Assembly (NCBI RefSeq): GCF_002872255.1
Contig: NZ_NIPR01000034.1
Span: forward strand, 1 to 64,000
DNA from: Companilactobacillus nuruki
GTDB lineage: Bacteria; Bacillota; Bacilli; Lactobacillales; Lactobacillaceae
Reading direction: 5' to 3'
Length of the DNA stretch: 64,000 bases
The notes under the pieces: generated by a model
The model's database searches: none
What the model saw: only the letters and a program-made list of their open reading frames with translations
Told to the model about the DNA's origin: nothing
Translations under genes and position numbers: made by a program
In this document: positions 30,227 through 38,711 of the stretch, in pieces
Layout of the letters: the number at the start of each line of letters is the position of its first letter
Position numbering within the stretch: the stretch's first letter is position 1

Positions 30227-33200
30227 TTATATGCTGTTGATCAAGTCCCAATTTATTTGTCCTTTGTAGGTCCCGGAGATCAATGGACCGGTTGGTTCCA
30301 AGAAAATCCCCTTGTTATTATCCCAATCATTTGTGACATCAAAGGTTGTGTCTGCACCCTGTGTATTACTATTTGAAGCAATTGTTGGAGTACCATCTTT
30401 TAGACTAGCAATTTGACCATTGTTAGAGAAGACTATTTCAGCGTTCATATTTGTGGTTGTATTACCTTGAGTTTTGATCATGTCGGAAGAATGAGCTGTT
30501 AACCTCCAAGCTGACTTGAAGCTTCTGACAGAAATGTCCCATTTCCCATTACGATTGATCAGAGAATTTTGGTTAGATAGAGGTTTAACATCTTCAAAAG
30601 AATAATTTGGTAAAACGTTTAGCTGTAAAAGTGTTCTTACTAATTTTAAGTTATAGGTCAAAGTGTTGGTTACTCGACCGTAAGGGTCTGAATAGCGAAA
30701 GGTGACTACTTGAGGAGTCTCTGTTTGTTTTGGATCTAAACCTACAACTGTCGGATCCATAGGAATAGTACCACTAGTATCAGGGTTAGGTTTGTTTTCC
30801 TTCATATAAGTTAATGTTCCGTTTGTAGAAATGTTGGCAATTAAATCATAACCGGCAACCTTATAAGAATTATCAGAGTAATTGAAATTTAGTGGTAATT
30901 TTTGACCATTGATAGAGGTGATATCATAGTCTGTATTTGATGAGGCGGTGATTGTAGCAGTTAATTTAGGAACGTTAACGATATAAGTTACGGTATTAGA
31001 GTCTCTGACACCATCAGTTACTTTGACAGTTATTTCATTTCTACCAACTTTTAAACGACCACTTTTTTTAGCTATGTAGTCATCTAGGGAACCACCGAGT
31101 TTATTTTTGGCAATTGGATCTAGGTTGATTGTTAGAGAACCAGAACCGATTGATCCTTTAGTATTACCATCTGGTTCAAGGCCAATAGTCACAGGATCTT
31201 GAATAGCTTCACCTTCGTTTTTTACTTGAAAAGTTCCAGATGTGGCTAGTGCGCTTGTACCATCGGAATATTGATATGTCCCATTCAATGTAACAGTTTT
31301 ATTATCGTTGATAGTAATATTATTGTCAGTTGGTGACAGAATTAATTTTTTGTCGGTAACGTTCAAATTATAAGTTAAGGTATTAGATTTGCGGACGCCA
31401 TCGGAGGCATAGACTGTTACAGCGTGAGTTCCGACTGATAATCCCTTACTAACAGTGTATTGAAATGAAGCAGTAGTTATCTGACCATTACCACCAAGAG
31501 TTTGTGTAGTAGCAGTTCCATTATCTATCGACCAATAAAGTGTCATATTAGATGCTAAAAATGAGCTATTATCATCATAATTGAGACTACCTGTTAGGTT
31601 GGTATCAGAGTCTTGATTTACAGTTTGATTCAAATTGCTTGTTGTTGCAGAAATCAATAAATTCTTGTAGTCAGCAACTTTAATAGCGTAATTGAGAGTA
31701 TTAGAAACTCTATGACCAGAGTCGGTAAAAGTAAGGCTGACCGTGTGATCACCAGGAGTTAAAATTGCTCCAGTTAGGTCTGTAATGTTAAAGGTTCCTT
31801 GTGTGGCTCCTTTTGAAACAGCTACATCATTCTTGATTATTTTTTGATTATTGTCGACCAAGATAGTTGCACTTAAATTGTCCCCTGAAAAATTAGAACC
31901 CTTGAGATACTTAAGTGTTCCTTGAAGTTTAGCATAATCGTCATATTTAATTGATTGTGAGGTTGAACTAGTACTTGTTGCAGATAAAACTTCATTATTC
32001 AACAGAAACTTTGGGCTCATAATATCGCCTGAATAGTAATCACTTCTGAAGGATGTATGTTCTTGATTAACGGTGATTGTTTGTGGAGTAGTACTTGTTG
32101 GAGCCTTAGCAGTTCCATTTAAGGAAACAATAATATTAGTGTTATTAGTATCGTCAAGCGAGGTCAAATTTAGATTTACAACGTTAATGGTGTTGTTGTT
32201 AGTGTTTGTTGCAGTGCCTAGAGTAGAAGCAGAAATATTTTGGGTAGTAATAGTTCCAGATTTATTTTTATAAGAAATAGTTCCGATATTTCCATTACTG
32301 TCAACTGTGAAATTAACATTCTGAGGTAAACCGATCTGAGTTTTCAAAGTACCAGTTCCGATGATACCTGATGTATATGCTAATGAATATTTAAGATTCA
32401 ATTTATCGCCGTCGTTAACATTTGAGTCGGCCGTAGGATTCTTATCAAGATCTTTTATCTCACGTCCATCTTGAGTCAAGTCAAGCATAGTTACGTTAGT
32501 AGCTATATCAGCAACGGATGGCATTGATTCCATAACCACAGCGATCGGTTGACTAGTGGAATTTGGAGAACCGTTGGCAGCGGTGAATCCCCAACGAACT
32601 TTCTTATCGGTTGCCTTAAACTTACTAATATCGATATTGAATGTTTTACCATCCCAATTGGCAAAGGGTTTTAATGTTCCATCATAGTATTTTCTATTAA
32701 TATAATATTGGATAGTTGCCTGAGTACTACCGGAAGCGGGTGGTGTATAGCTTATGATAAAATTCCGCCATGAATATTTAACCGAAGCGCCAGTAAGGGC
32801 ATCATCATATCCTGATAGGTATGTATTACCAGCAAGTAGATTATGGTTCAATTCGTAATATTTATATATAAAATTTAAAGTTTGAGGAACGTAAGTGGAA
32901 GAATCACCAGGATAGTTCCATGCAACATGTTGTCCTTTTATATCAAAGTCACTTCCGGATCTTTTAGAATCAAATGAATCATCTTTTCCAAATGAAGAAG
33001 TAGGTATTTCCTTGTTTAAGAGCGGATCAAACTCTATGGCAAAACTATTTTGAATAGCATTTTTTTCTAGGGAAAGAGATGTTGATAAAATAGTTGGGGA
33101 TGCTGAACCACCCCAGACTCCAAGTGTTTCTCCCGATTTGGGTGATCCATTATATTGTGAAATGGCATTTGCACCTTTTGTATCGTTTTGTAGCACAAAA

Positions 33201-33628
33201 GCTAATCCATCGGGAGCAGCTGAGACAGAGTTTCCCATGTAAAACCAGGCTGAAATAGTTTGTTTCTTGGTTAAGTCAAGATAATTAAATGATTTATTAT
33301 CATTAGTTCCATTAACTTTGCCCCAGGCCGATCCTAGTTGATTAGTTGAACCGGAGTCCTTGATCAGTTCAATAATATCGGCAGTATTTTGATAAGTGGC
33401 ATCACCAGGTTTGATAATATGTGCACTATTGTTCATATTGGTAGTTCCAGTATAAGTTGCCGGGATATCCATCAGATCAGAAATTTTCGACATTCCAGGT
33501 GGTGTGTTTTGATATACTTCCTTAGTAGTAGGAACTGCCTGAACAGTTGAGATTATTGAGTTGTTACCGAATATAAGTGTGAATATTATGGATATCATCA
33601 AGGAAAAGATATATTTATATTTTTTCAT
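30227..33628 (-). CDS. WxL-domain surface protein with L-type lectin domain
   Basis: An 1133-aa exported protein with a signal peptide ending near VQAVP (about residue 33). Residues about 60-390 form an L-type (legume-like) lectin domain: PDGLAFVLQND, GETLGVWGG and NSFAIEFDPL are its usual metal and sugar-site strands. Four or five repeated Ig-like modules follow, each ending like SNTLTYNLNV. The C-terminus is a WxL domain with two Trp-x-Leu motifs, AWRLTAHS and INWDLINS, which bind peptidoglycan non-covalently. There is no LPXTG. WxL proteins usually sit in csc clusters with DUF916 partners; none is present here, so this copy stands alone. AAGGGG lies 10 nt before the ATG. Confidence 0.88.
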   Translation of the reverse strand: MKKYKYIFSLMISIIFTLIFGNNSIISTVQAVPTTKEVYQNTPPGMSKISDLMDIPATYTGTTNMNNSAHIIKPGDATYQNTADIIELIKDSGSTNQLGSAWGKVNGTNDNKSFNYLDLTKKQTISAWFYMGNSVSAAPDGLAFVLQNDTKGANAISQYNGSPKSGETLGVWGGSASPTILSTSLSLEKNAIQNSFAIEFDPLLNKEIPTSSFGKDDSFDSKRSGSDFDIKGQHVAWNYPGDSSTYVPQTLNFIYKYYELNHNLLAGNTYLSGYDDALTGASVKYSWRNFIISYTPPASGSTQATIQYYINRKYYDGTLKPFANWDGKTFNIDISKFKATDKKVRWGFTAANGSPNSTSQPIAVVMESMPSVADIATNVTMLDLTQDGREIKDLDKNPTADSNVNDGDKLNLKYSLAYTSGIIGTGTLKTQIGLPQNVNFTVDSNGNIGTISYKNKSGTITTQNISASTLGTATNTNNNTINVVNLNLTSLDDTNNTNIIVSLNGTAKAPTSTTPQTITVNQEHTSFRSDYYSGDIMSPKFLLNNEVLSATSTSSTSQSIKYDDYAKLQGTLKYLKGSNFSGDNLSATILVDNNQKIIKNDVAVSKGATQGTFNITDLTGAILTPGDHTVSLTFTDSGHRVSNTLNYAIKVADYKNLLISATTSNLNQTVNQDSDTNLTGSLNYDDNSSFLASNMTLYWSIDNGTATTQTLGGNGQITTASFQYTVSKGLSVGTHAVTVYASDGVRKSNTLTYNLNVTDKKLILSPTDNNITINDNKTVTLNGTYQYSDGTSALATSGTFQVKNEGEAIQDPVTIGLEPDGNTKGSIGSGSLTINLDPIAKNKLGGSLDDYIAKKSGRLKVGRNEITVKVTDGVRDSNTVTYIVNVPKLTATITASSNTDYDITSINGQKLPLNFNYSDNSYKVAGYDLIANISTNGTLTYMKENKPNPDTSGTIPMDPTVVGLDPKQTETPQVVTFRYSDPYGRVTNTLTYNLKLVRTLLQLNVLPNYSFEDVKPLSNQNSLINRNGKWDISVRSFKSAWRLTAHSSDMIKTQGNTTTNMNAEIVFSNNGQIASLKDGTPTIASNSNTQGADTTFDVTNDWDNNKGIFLEPTGPLISGTYKGQINWDLINSI

Positions 33629-33838
33629 GATTGTGTACCCCTTAAGAAATAATTACAGTATTTTTTATATACAATCCAACTTGTATAAACATCATATTAT
33701 ATAAAACACTGTAATCGGTTTCAATAAGCAAAAATATTTATTACCAAAAATGATAAATTTAATATTTGTCTAGAGACACTTAACTTCCTCAATTTTCAAA
33801 TGATGAGTATAATGAGATATAATAGGGGAATGATTAAT

Positions 33839-34036
33839 ATGGCAATGAAACCCCAAAAGATTGTAAAAATATTGAGACAGAATGGTTTCGTTAAGAAATC
33901 ACAAAATGGATCACATTTGAAAATGTATAATCCTGAAACAAATGTGACGCTACCAGTTCCAATTCATCATGATAAGGAATTAGAACATGGGATTGAAAGT
34001 AAAATATTGAAACAAGCTGGGATAAAAATTAATTGA
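33839..34036 (+). CDS. hicA: HicA-type mRNA interferase, orphan
   Basis: A 65-aa protein of the HicA/YcfA family: KPQKIVKILRQNGF, then the active-site strand KSQNGSHLKMYNP with the conserved Gly-Ser-His, then VPIHHDKELEHGIESKILKQAGI. HicA proteins cleave mRNA and are normally held by a downstream HicB antitoxin. Here a terminator follows at once and no hicB-like frame lies on either side. ATG 33839 is chosen because AGGGGA lies 9 nt upstream. It may be a solitary toxin, possibly attenuated, or controlled by an antitoxin elsewhere. Confidence 0.85.
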   Translation: MAMKPQKIVKILRQNGFVKKSQNGSHLKMYNPETNVTLPVPIHHDKELEHGIESKILKQAGIKIN

Positions 34037-34043
34037 ATGAACA

Positions 34044-34096
34044 AAAAAGGTCGATCTAGTAACTATTAAAAATAGTTATTAGATCGACCTTTTTTA
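34044..34096. terminator. Terminator after hicA
   Basis: AAAAGGTCGATCTA and TAGATCGACCTTTTTT form a long stem with an inner AACTATT/AATAGTT pairing. It serves both strands. Confidence 0.9.
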
Positions 34097-34099
34097 AGC

Positions 34100-34441
34100 T
34101 TATTCATCGCAAAGAGAACGATCGATTAAGTTGTGATCAATGTGTGTGTCACCCCAAGTACAAATGGCATCGAGAATGGGAATCAAAGAGCGCCCATTGT
34201 CGGTTAATTGATATTCGACATGTGGTTCGGCAGTTTGAAAGTCATGCCGAGTTATTAATCCATCATCCTCTAATTCACGCAATTGATTGGTTAATGTTTT
34301 GTGGGAGACCTCTTTAATATGTCTTTGTAATTCTCCGAAGCGACGTTCACCAGTTTCAGCCAATTCATACATGATCATGATTTTCCATTTTCCTTGGATC
34401 ATATGCATTGTTGCATCAAACTCATTTAAATATTTCGCCAA
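34100..34441 (-). CDS. HxlR-family transcriptional regulator
   Basis: A 113-aa winged-helix regulator of the HxlR group (YodB, HypR). The motif HMIQGKWKIMIMYELAETGERRFGELQRHI and LTNQLRELEDDGLITR are the family's recognition segments. TTG at 34441 is chosen because AAGGAG lies 7 nt upstream. The longer frame to 34501 starts inside the promoter region and lacks a ribosome site. It is divergent from an SDR gene, the usual layout for a redox- or quinone-responsive HxlR repressor controlling its neighbour. Cysteines: only one near the end of the shorter form (CTWGDTH) plus the C-terminal SLCDE, so thiol sensing is possible. Confidence 0.88.
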   Translation of the reverse strand: MAKYLNEFDATMHMIQGKWKIMIMYELAETGERRFGELQRHIKEVSHKTLTNQLRELEDDGLITRHDFQTAEPHVEYQLTDNGRSLIPILDAICTWGDTHIDHNLIDRSLCDE

Positions 34442-34481
34442 AATACTGCTCCTTAGTTTTCCACAGGTACTAGTAACCTTA

Positions 34482-34520
34482 AAGTGCGTACTTGTTGTCA
34501 ATAATATATGCCATTATACT
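34482..34520 (+). promoter_or_regulatory. SDR promoter with overlapping HxlR operator
   Basis: TTGTTG (34492-34497), 17 bp, TATACT (34515-34520). The near-palindrome AAGTGCGTACTT (34482-34493) overlaps the -35 and is a candidate HxlR site, of the AGT-N-ACT style known for this family. Confidence 0.6.
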
Positions 34521-34565
34521 GTAAATCGTTGAAAAAATCTTTATAAGTAACGAGGTATTATATAT

Positions 34566-35294
34566 ATGAAAAATTTAGTTGTAATTACAGGTGCTAGTTC
34601 AGGATTTGGTGAACAGATTGCCAAGATATTTAACGCGGATGGTTTTCCACTATTATTATTGGGACGCCGTACTGAAAAATTAGAAAAAGTCGCTGCAGGT
34701 ATGGATAATGTTTTGATTGATACCGTTGATGTAACTGATTATGATCAATTTGAAAAGGCTGTTCGTAAGGCTGAAGCAAAATATGGTAAGACTGATTTGT
34801 TAGTTAATAATGCAGGCGTTATGTTATTGGGGAATGTTCAAAATCAAGATCCTAACGAATGGCAAACAATGCTTGATACTAACGTGATGGGAGTTTTGAA
34901 TGGTACTCAAATTGTCTTGAATGATATGCGTGAACGTGAACATGGAACAATTTTGAACATGTCATCAATTGCGGGCAAGAAGACATTTATGAACCATGCT
35001 GCTTATGTGGCATCTAAGTTTGGTGTTCATGGTTTGTCAGAAACAATTCGTGAAGAAAATTCATCGAAGAATGTTCGTATCATGATGGTTGCACCCGGTG
35101 CAGCGGAAACAGAACTTTTGACTCATGTAACAAGTAAATCAGCTTTGAAAGATTATGCTGCTTGGGAAGAAACAATGGGTGGTGTAGTACTTGATCCTAA
35201 ACGAGTTGCCGAAACTGTTAAATTTATGTACGATATGCCACAAGAAGTTAACATCCGTGAAGTCGACATTGCTGCAACACGTCAGGACTCTTAA
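34566..35294 (+). CDS. Short-chain dehydrogenase/reductase
   Basis: A 242-aa classical SDR enzyme. The nucleotide site TGASSGFGEQIA (about residues 8-19), the NNAG strand and the catalytic set Ser in MSSIAGKK, Tyr-x-x-x-Lys in AAYVASK are all present. GRR after the second strand favours NADP(H). Its substrate is unknown. Homologues are annotated as oxidoreductases of aldehydes or ketones. It is divergent from an HxlR regulator that probably represses it. GAGGT lies about 11 nt before the ATG. Confidence 0.92.
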   Translation: MKNLVVITGASSGFGEQIAKIFNADGFPLLLLGRRTEKLEKVAAGMDNVLIDTVDVTDYDQFEKAVRKAEAKYGKTDLLVNNAGVMLLGNVQNQDPNEWQTMLDTNVMGVLNGTQIVLNDMREREHGTILNMSSIAGKKTFMNHAAYVASKFGVHGLSETIREENSSKNVRIMMVAPGAAETELLTHVTSKSALKDYAAWEETMGGVVLDPKRVAETVKFMYDMPQEVNIREVDIAATRQDS

Positions 35295-35317
35295 TAATTA
35301 AATAAATGTTATAAATG

Positions 35318-35356
35318 AGATCTAGTAATCGTATTTTGATTACTAGGTCTTATTTT
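35318..35356. terminator. Terminator after the SDR gene
   Basis: AGATCTAGTAATC and GATTACTAGGTCT pair, followed by TATTTTG. The core AGTAATC/GATTACT recurs in the hairpin at 37741. Confidence 0.8.
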
Positions 35357-35496
35357 GTCTAAAACAAATCATTCTGAATTTACGATCAATTTCCTATAAT
35401 GATTTCTTCTTTAAATCATTGTTATAATCAATAAAATTGTTCTAGATACCGCATGATGCTAGACTTGATACATGATAAAAAGGGTGGGTGAGAATT

Positions 35497-36558
35497 ATGT
35501 TTTTAGCGATTAAGGAGATTCTTCATAATAAGATGAGATACCTCTTGGTAGTTTTTACCATCTTTTTAATTAGTTATATGGTTTTCTTTTTAACAAGTTT
35601 GGCTGTTGGCCTGGCTAGGGAGAACAGGACGGCCGTTGATCAATGGGATGCAAAGACTGTTGTTATTTCAGGTTATGCTAATAAAAGTCTAGTTGCTTCA
35701 ACGATTCCACAAAATAGTTATCAAGATTATGACAAAGGAAAAGATGTAGCAAAACTTGGTCAGGTGTCAGTGGTTTCCCAATTAAAGGATTCCAAGAAAA
35801 AAATTAATACGAATGTCTTTGGTGTCGATTGGAAAAGTTTTATCAGTCCTAAATTAATTGATGGTCGTTTGCCTGAGAAGAATCATGAAGTAGTGGTTGA
35901 TGATGCTTTGAAAAATGATTCTATCAAGTTAAATTCTCAAATTAAAATCAATGGAAGTTCCAAATACTATAAGGTAGTAGGAATAACTAAGAATAATAGT
36001 TTCTTCGCAACTCCAGTTATTTTTACGAATATGGATGTATTTAGAACGATGAAGTATGGTTCTAGTCGGACCAAGAATATAAGTACCTTGGTGTTTAAAA
36101 ATAATAAAAAAGTGAACGCCACTGGGCTGGAACAGATTTCCATTAAAGATTTAATTAATCATATTCCGGGGTATACAGCCCAGGTGTTGGTTTTTAGTTT
36201 CATGATTGCTGCGATGGTTATTATCACTTTCTTAATCATAGGAATATTCATGTATATCATTACGATTCAAAAGATTAGTCTTTATGGTGTCATGCGAGCT
36301 CAAGGTATTAGAACTGCTCGGATAATAGAGTCGCTTTTCTATCAAATTCTTATTTTAACTGGTATTGGTGCGGGATTGGCTTTACTTTTGATTGGTGTGA
36401 CTCAGTTCTTTTTACCAAAGACGGTACCGTTTTATAGTGACTGGTTAGCATATATTGTTCTAACACTAGCTATTATGGTCATGGCCCTATTAGGTGGTTC
36501 GTTATCTATGCGTCGAGTATTAAAAATAGATCCATTATCCGCTATCGAGGGGGAATAG
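35497..36558 (+). CDS. hrtB: ABC transporter permease, HrtB-like (heme export)
   Basis: A 353-aa FtsX-fold permease with one N-terminal helix (about residues 15-38), a large extracytoplasmic domain (about 40-230) and three C-terminal helices. The opening FLAIKEILHNKMRYLLVVFTIFL and the phrase SLAVGLARENRTAVDQW resemble HrtB, the permease of the heme efflux pump, rather than macrolide or lipoprotein exporters. ATG 35497 is preferred; GGGTGGGTGAG provides the ribosome site, and an in-frame GTG lies at 35488. It is followed 3 bp later by its ATPase. A heme-responsive regulator (HssRS or HrtR) is not adjacent. The family call is by resemblance. Confidence 0.72.
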   Translation: MFLAIKEILHNKMRYLLVVFTIFLISYMVFFLTSLAVGLARENRTAVDQWDAKTVVISGYANKSLVASTIPQNSYQDYDKGKDVAKLGQVSVVSQLKDSKKKINTNVFGVDWKSFISPKLIDGRLPEKNHEVVVDDALKNDSIKLNSQIKINGSSKYYKVVGITKNNSFFATPVIFTNMDVFRTMKYGSSRTKNISTLVFKNNKKVNATGLEQISIKDLINHIPGYTAQVLVFSFMIAAMVIITFLIIGIFMYIITIQKISLYGVMRAQGIRTARIIESLFYQILILTGIGAGLALLLIGVTQFFLPKTVPFYSDWLAYIVLTLAIMVMALLGGSLSMRRVLKIDPLSAIEGE

Positions 36559-36561
36559 ATT

Positions 36562-37233
36562 ATGCCGTTGATTGAAATGATTAATGTTAATAGACAATAT
36601 GGTTCAGGAAGAACACTTGTTGAAGCTTTACATCCAACTAACTTTGTTTTGAATAAGGGAGAGTTTGTAGCTATTATTGGACCTTCGGGTTCAGGAAAAA
36701 CCACTTTCTTAACTATTCTTGGTTTATTGCAATCACCGACTCAAGGTAAGATTTTTGTAAATGGTAAAGATACAAGCAAAATGAATTCTGGACAAAGAAC
36801 CGATTTAAGATTTAATAAATTTGGTTTTATTCTACAGGCTTCAAATTTGATTCCTTTTTTAAGTGTTAATGATCAATTTAAGGTAGTAGACAAGTTTTCA
36901 CGTTCTAAAAGGAGATCTAGAAATAGTGCCGAGTTATTACGATTATTAGATCTTCAAAATGTTGCTAACAATTATCCTAGTAACTTGTCTGGTGGTGAAC
37001 GACAACGCGCTGCAATTGCTAGAGCTTTATATAATAATCCGGAAATTATTTTGGCAGATGAACCAACGGCCAGTCTGGATTCAAAACGGGCTCAGCAAGT
37101 AGTCAGCTTATTAGCACAAGTTGCCCATGAATCTCAAAGAGGTGTTATTATGATCACACATGATACGAGATTGTTAGCCATGACGGATCATGTTTATGAA
37201 ATGCAAGATGGATTTTTAAGACAACAAAAATAA
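36562..37233 (+). CDS. hrtA: ABC transporter ATP-binding protein, HrtA-like
   Basis: A 223-aa ABC ATPase with Walker A GPSGSGKTT (about residues 39-47), Q-loop FILQASNLIPFLSV, signature LSGGERQRAAIARAL, Walker B IILADEPTASLDS and the switch His in MITHDT. The QASNLIPFLSVNDQF segment and the small size fit the FtsX-partner group that includes HrtA. It is encoded 3 bp after the permease and 11 bp before a glutathione-peroxidase-like gene, so all three should be co-transcribed. Export of heme is inferred from the permease. Confidence 0.85.
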   Translation: MPLIEMINVNRQYGSGRTLVEALHPTNFVLNKGEFVAIIGPSGSGKTTFLTILGLLQSPTQGKIFVNGKDTSKMNSGQRTDLRFNKFGFILQASNLIPFLSVNDQFKVVDKFSRSKRRSRNSAELLRLLDLQNVANNYPSNLSGGERQRAAIARALYNNPEIILADEPTASLDSKRAQQVVSLLAQVAHESQRGVIMITHDTRLLAMTDHVYEMQDGFLRQQK

Positions 37234-37244
37234 GGAGGCAAAAT

Positions 37245-37715
37245 ATGACAGCACTTTATGAATTCAAAGAAACTGAAATGAATGGATTTACGATTGATTT
37301 TAATGATTATCAAGGTAAGGTCTTGTTAATTGTTAATACTGCTAGTAAATGTGGATTTGCGCCACAATTAGTGGGATTGGAAGAACTTTATAAAAAATAT
37401 CATGATCAGGGATTCGAAGTGTTGGGTTTGCCAACTAATCAATTCCATCAAGAATTAGGTTCTGATAAGGAAACTAGTGATTATTGTCAAATGCATTATG
37501 GTGTAACTTTTCCTATGACCCAAAGAATAATTGTAAACGGTGAAGGTGAAGACCCGCTTTTTACTTATCTAAAGGATGCCTCCGGCCATGGAAGAATCAA
37601 ATGGAATTTTACTAAGTTTTTGATTGGAAGAGATGGTCAAGTTATTGAACGCTTTGCTCCCATTACTAAACCTGAAAAAATTGAACCAGCTATTATTGAA
37701 GCCTTGAAAGAATAA
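37245..37715 (+). CDS. Glutathione peroxidase family (BsaA-like) peroxidase
   Basis: A 156-aa thioredoxin-fold peroxidase. The catalytic tetrad is visible: Cys in NTASKCGFA (about residue 36), Gln in LPTNQF, and Trp and Asn in IKWNFTKF. Cys instead of selenocysteine is normal in bacteria; such enzymes usually take electrons from thioredoxin rather than glutathione. It reduces hydroperoxides in the cytosol. AAGGAGG lies 8 nt before the ATG, 11 bp after the HrtA-like ATPase, so it shares the heme-efflux operon, fitting joint protection against heme-driven oxidation. Confidence 0.93.
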   Translation: MTALYEFKETEMNGFTIDFNDYQGKVLLIVNTASKCGFAPQLVGLEELYKKYHDQGFEVLGLPTNQFHQELGSDKETSDYCQMHYGVTFPMTQRIIVNGEGEDPLFTYLKDASGHGRIKWNFTKFLIGRDGQVIERFAPITKPEKIEPAIIEALKE

Positions 37716-37740
37716 TATAAATATATTCACTTTTCGAGCA

Positions 37741-37798
37741 TTAAAGCAAATAATCCTTAGTAATCAAAAATACGATTACTAGGGATTATTTGCTTTAA
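37741..37798. terminator. Long bidirectional hairpin terminator
   Basis: AAAGCAAATAATCC-TTAGTAATC pairs over about 24 bp with GATTACTAG-GGATTATTTGCTTT around CAAAAATAC. It lies between convergent transcripts. Confidence 0.85.
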
Positions 37799-37844
37799 GA
37801 GGTAATTATCTTGTTCCACGCTTATACTGTTGTTTTATATTATT

Positions 37845-38711
37845 CTAGATGTTCTTTAAATTAAATAAGGAAGCAGTATTTGAAAAGATGTGTTTAGCAG
37901 TATCTGATTTGTTCATAGTATAGAGGTGGACTCCTTCGACGTCATTGGTAACCAAATCAACGATTTGATCCACAGCATAAGCTATACCGGCTTCCTTGAG
38001 AGAAACTGGATTGTCTTTATATTTATCCAAAATATTGATAAATTTTTTAGGCAACCTGGCTGCACAGTTATCAATAACGTGTAGTGCTTGCTTGCGATTA
38101 ACAATAGGCATAATTCCAGCCAAAATTGGTACGTTAATGTTAGCGATAGCACATTCTTCTTGAAAACGGTAAAACTGATCATTGTCATAAAAGAGCTGGG
38201 TAATTAACTGATCACAACCAGCATCAACTTTGTTTTTGAGATGTTTAATATCATCAATTCGGTTTTTTGAATCGGGATGAACCTCAGGATAACATGCGCC
38301 GGAAACCTCAAAGTAAGGTTTCTGTTTTTTTATGTAACTAGTTAAATCACTTGCATATTTAAAGTCAGTTTCAGGTACATATCCATCAACAATATCTCCA
38401 CGTAAGGCCAAAACCTGATTAATATGCATTTTTTCTAGTCGATTCAAAACATTATCGACTTCAACCTTAGTAACGTAAGCCGCTGGCATATGCACCATTG
38501 TGTTGCAACCCAAAGCATCTTTTACATACTTAGCTAAATCAATTGTTGTTTTTTCATAATTTAATTTATGATTGCTAGCAGTAACACTGATAAAACTGGG
38601 GTGTAATTCTTTAAGCTGATCAAGTGTATCAGTTAGTTTATCAACACCGACCTCAGAGTTAGGAGGGAAGACTTCAAAAGATAATGTTGGTGTTTTATTA
38701 GTTTCTGTCAT
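37845..38711 (-). CDS. metF: Methylenetetrahydrofolate reductase
   Basis: A 288-aa flavoenzyme that makes 5-methyltetrahydrofolate for methionine synthesis. It shows the MTHFR opening [12 protein letters not shown] with the conserved Glu, then HPSFISVTA, the strand QVLALRGD, and the C-terminal part with [14 protein letters not shown]. Its length matches bacterial MetF. The ATG lies inside the end of metE (14-bp overlap) with GAGAGG upstream, so the pair is translationally coupled. It supplies the methyl donor for MetE, the cobalamin-independent enzyme. Confidence 0.95.
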   Translation of the reverse strand: MTETNKTPTLSFEVFPPNSEVGVDKLTDTLDQLKELHPSFISVTASNHKLNYEKTTIDLAKYVKDALGCNTMVHMPAAYVTKVEVDNVLNRLEKMHINQVLALRGDIVDGYVPETDFKYASDLTSYIKKQKPYFEVSGACYPEVHPDSKNRIDDIKHLKNKVDAGCDQLITQLFYDNDQFYRFQEECAIANINVPILAGIMPIVNRKQALHVIDNCAARLPKKFINILDKYKDNPVSLKEAGIAYAVDQIVDLVTNDVEGVHLYTMNKSDTAKHIFSNTASLFNLKNI

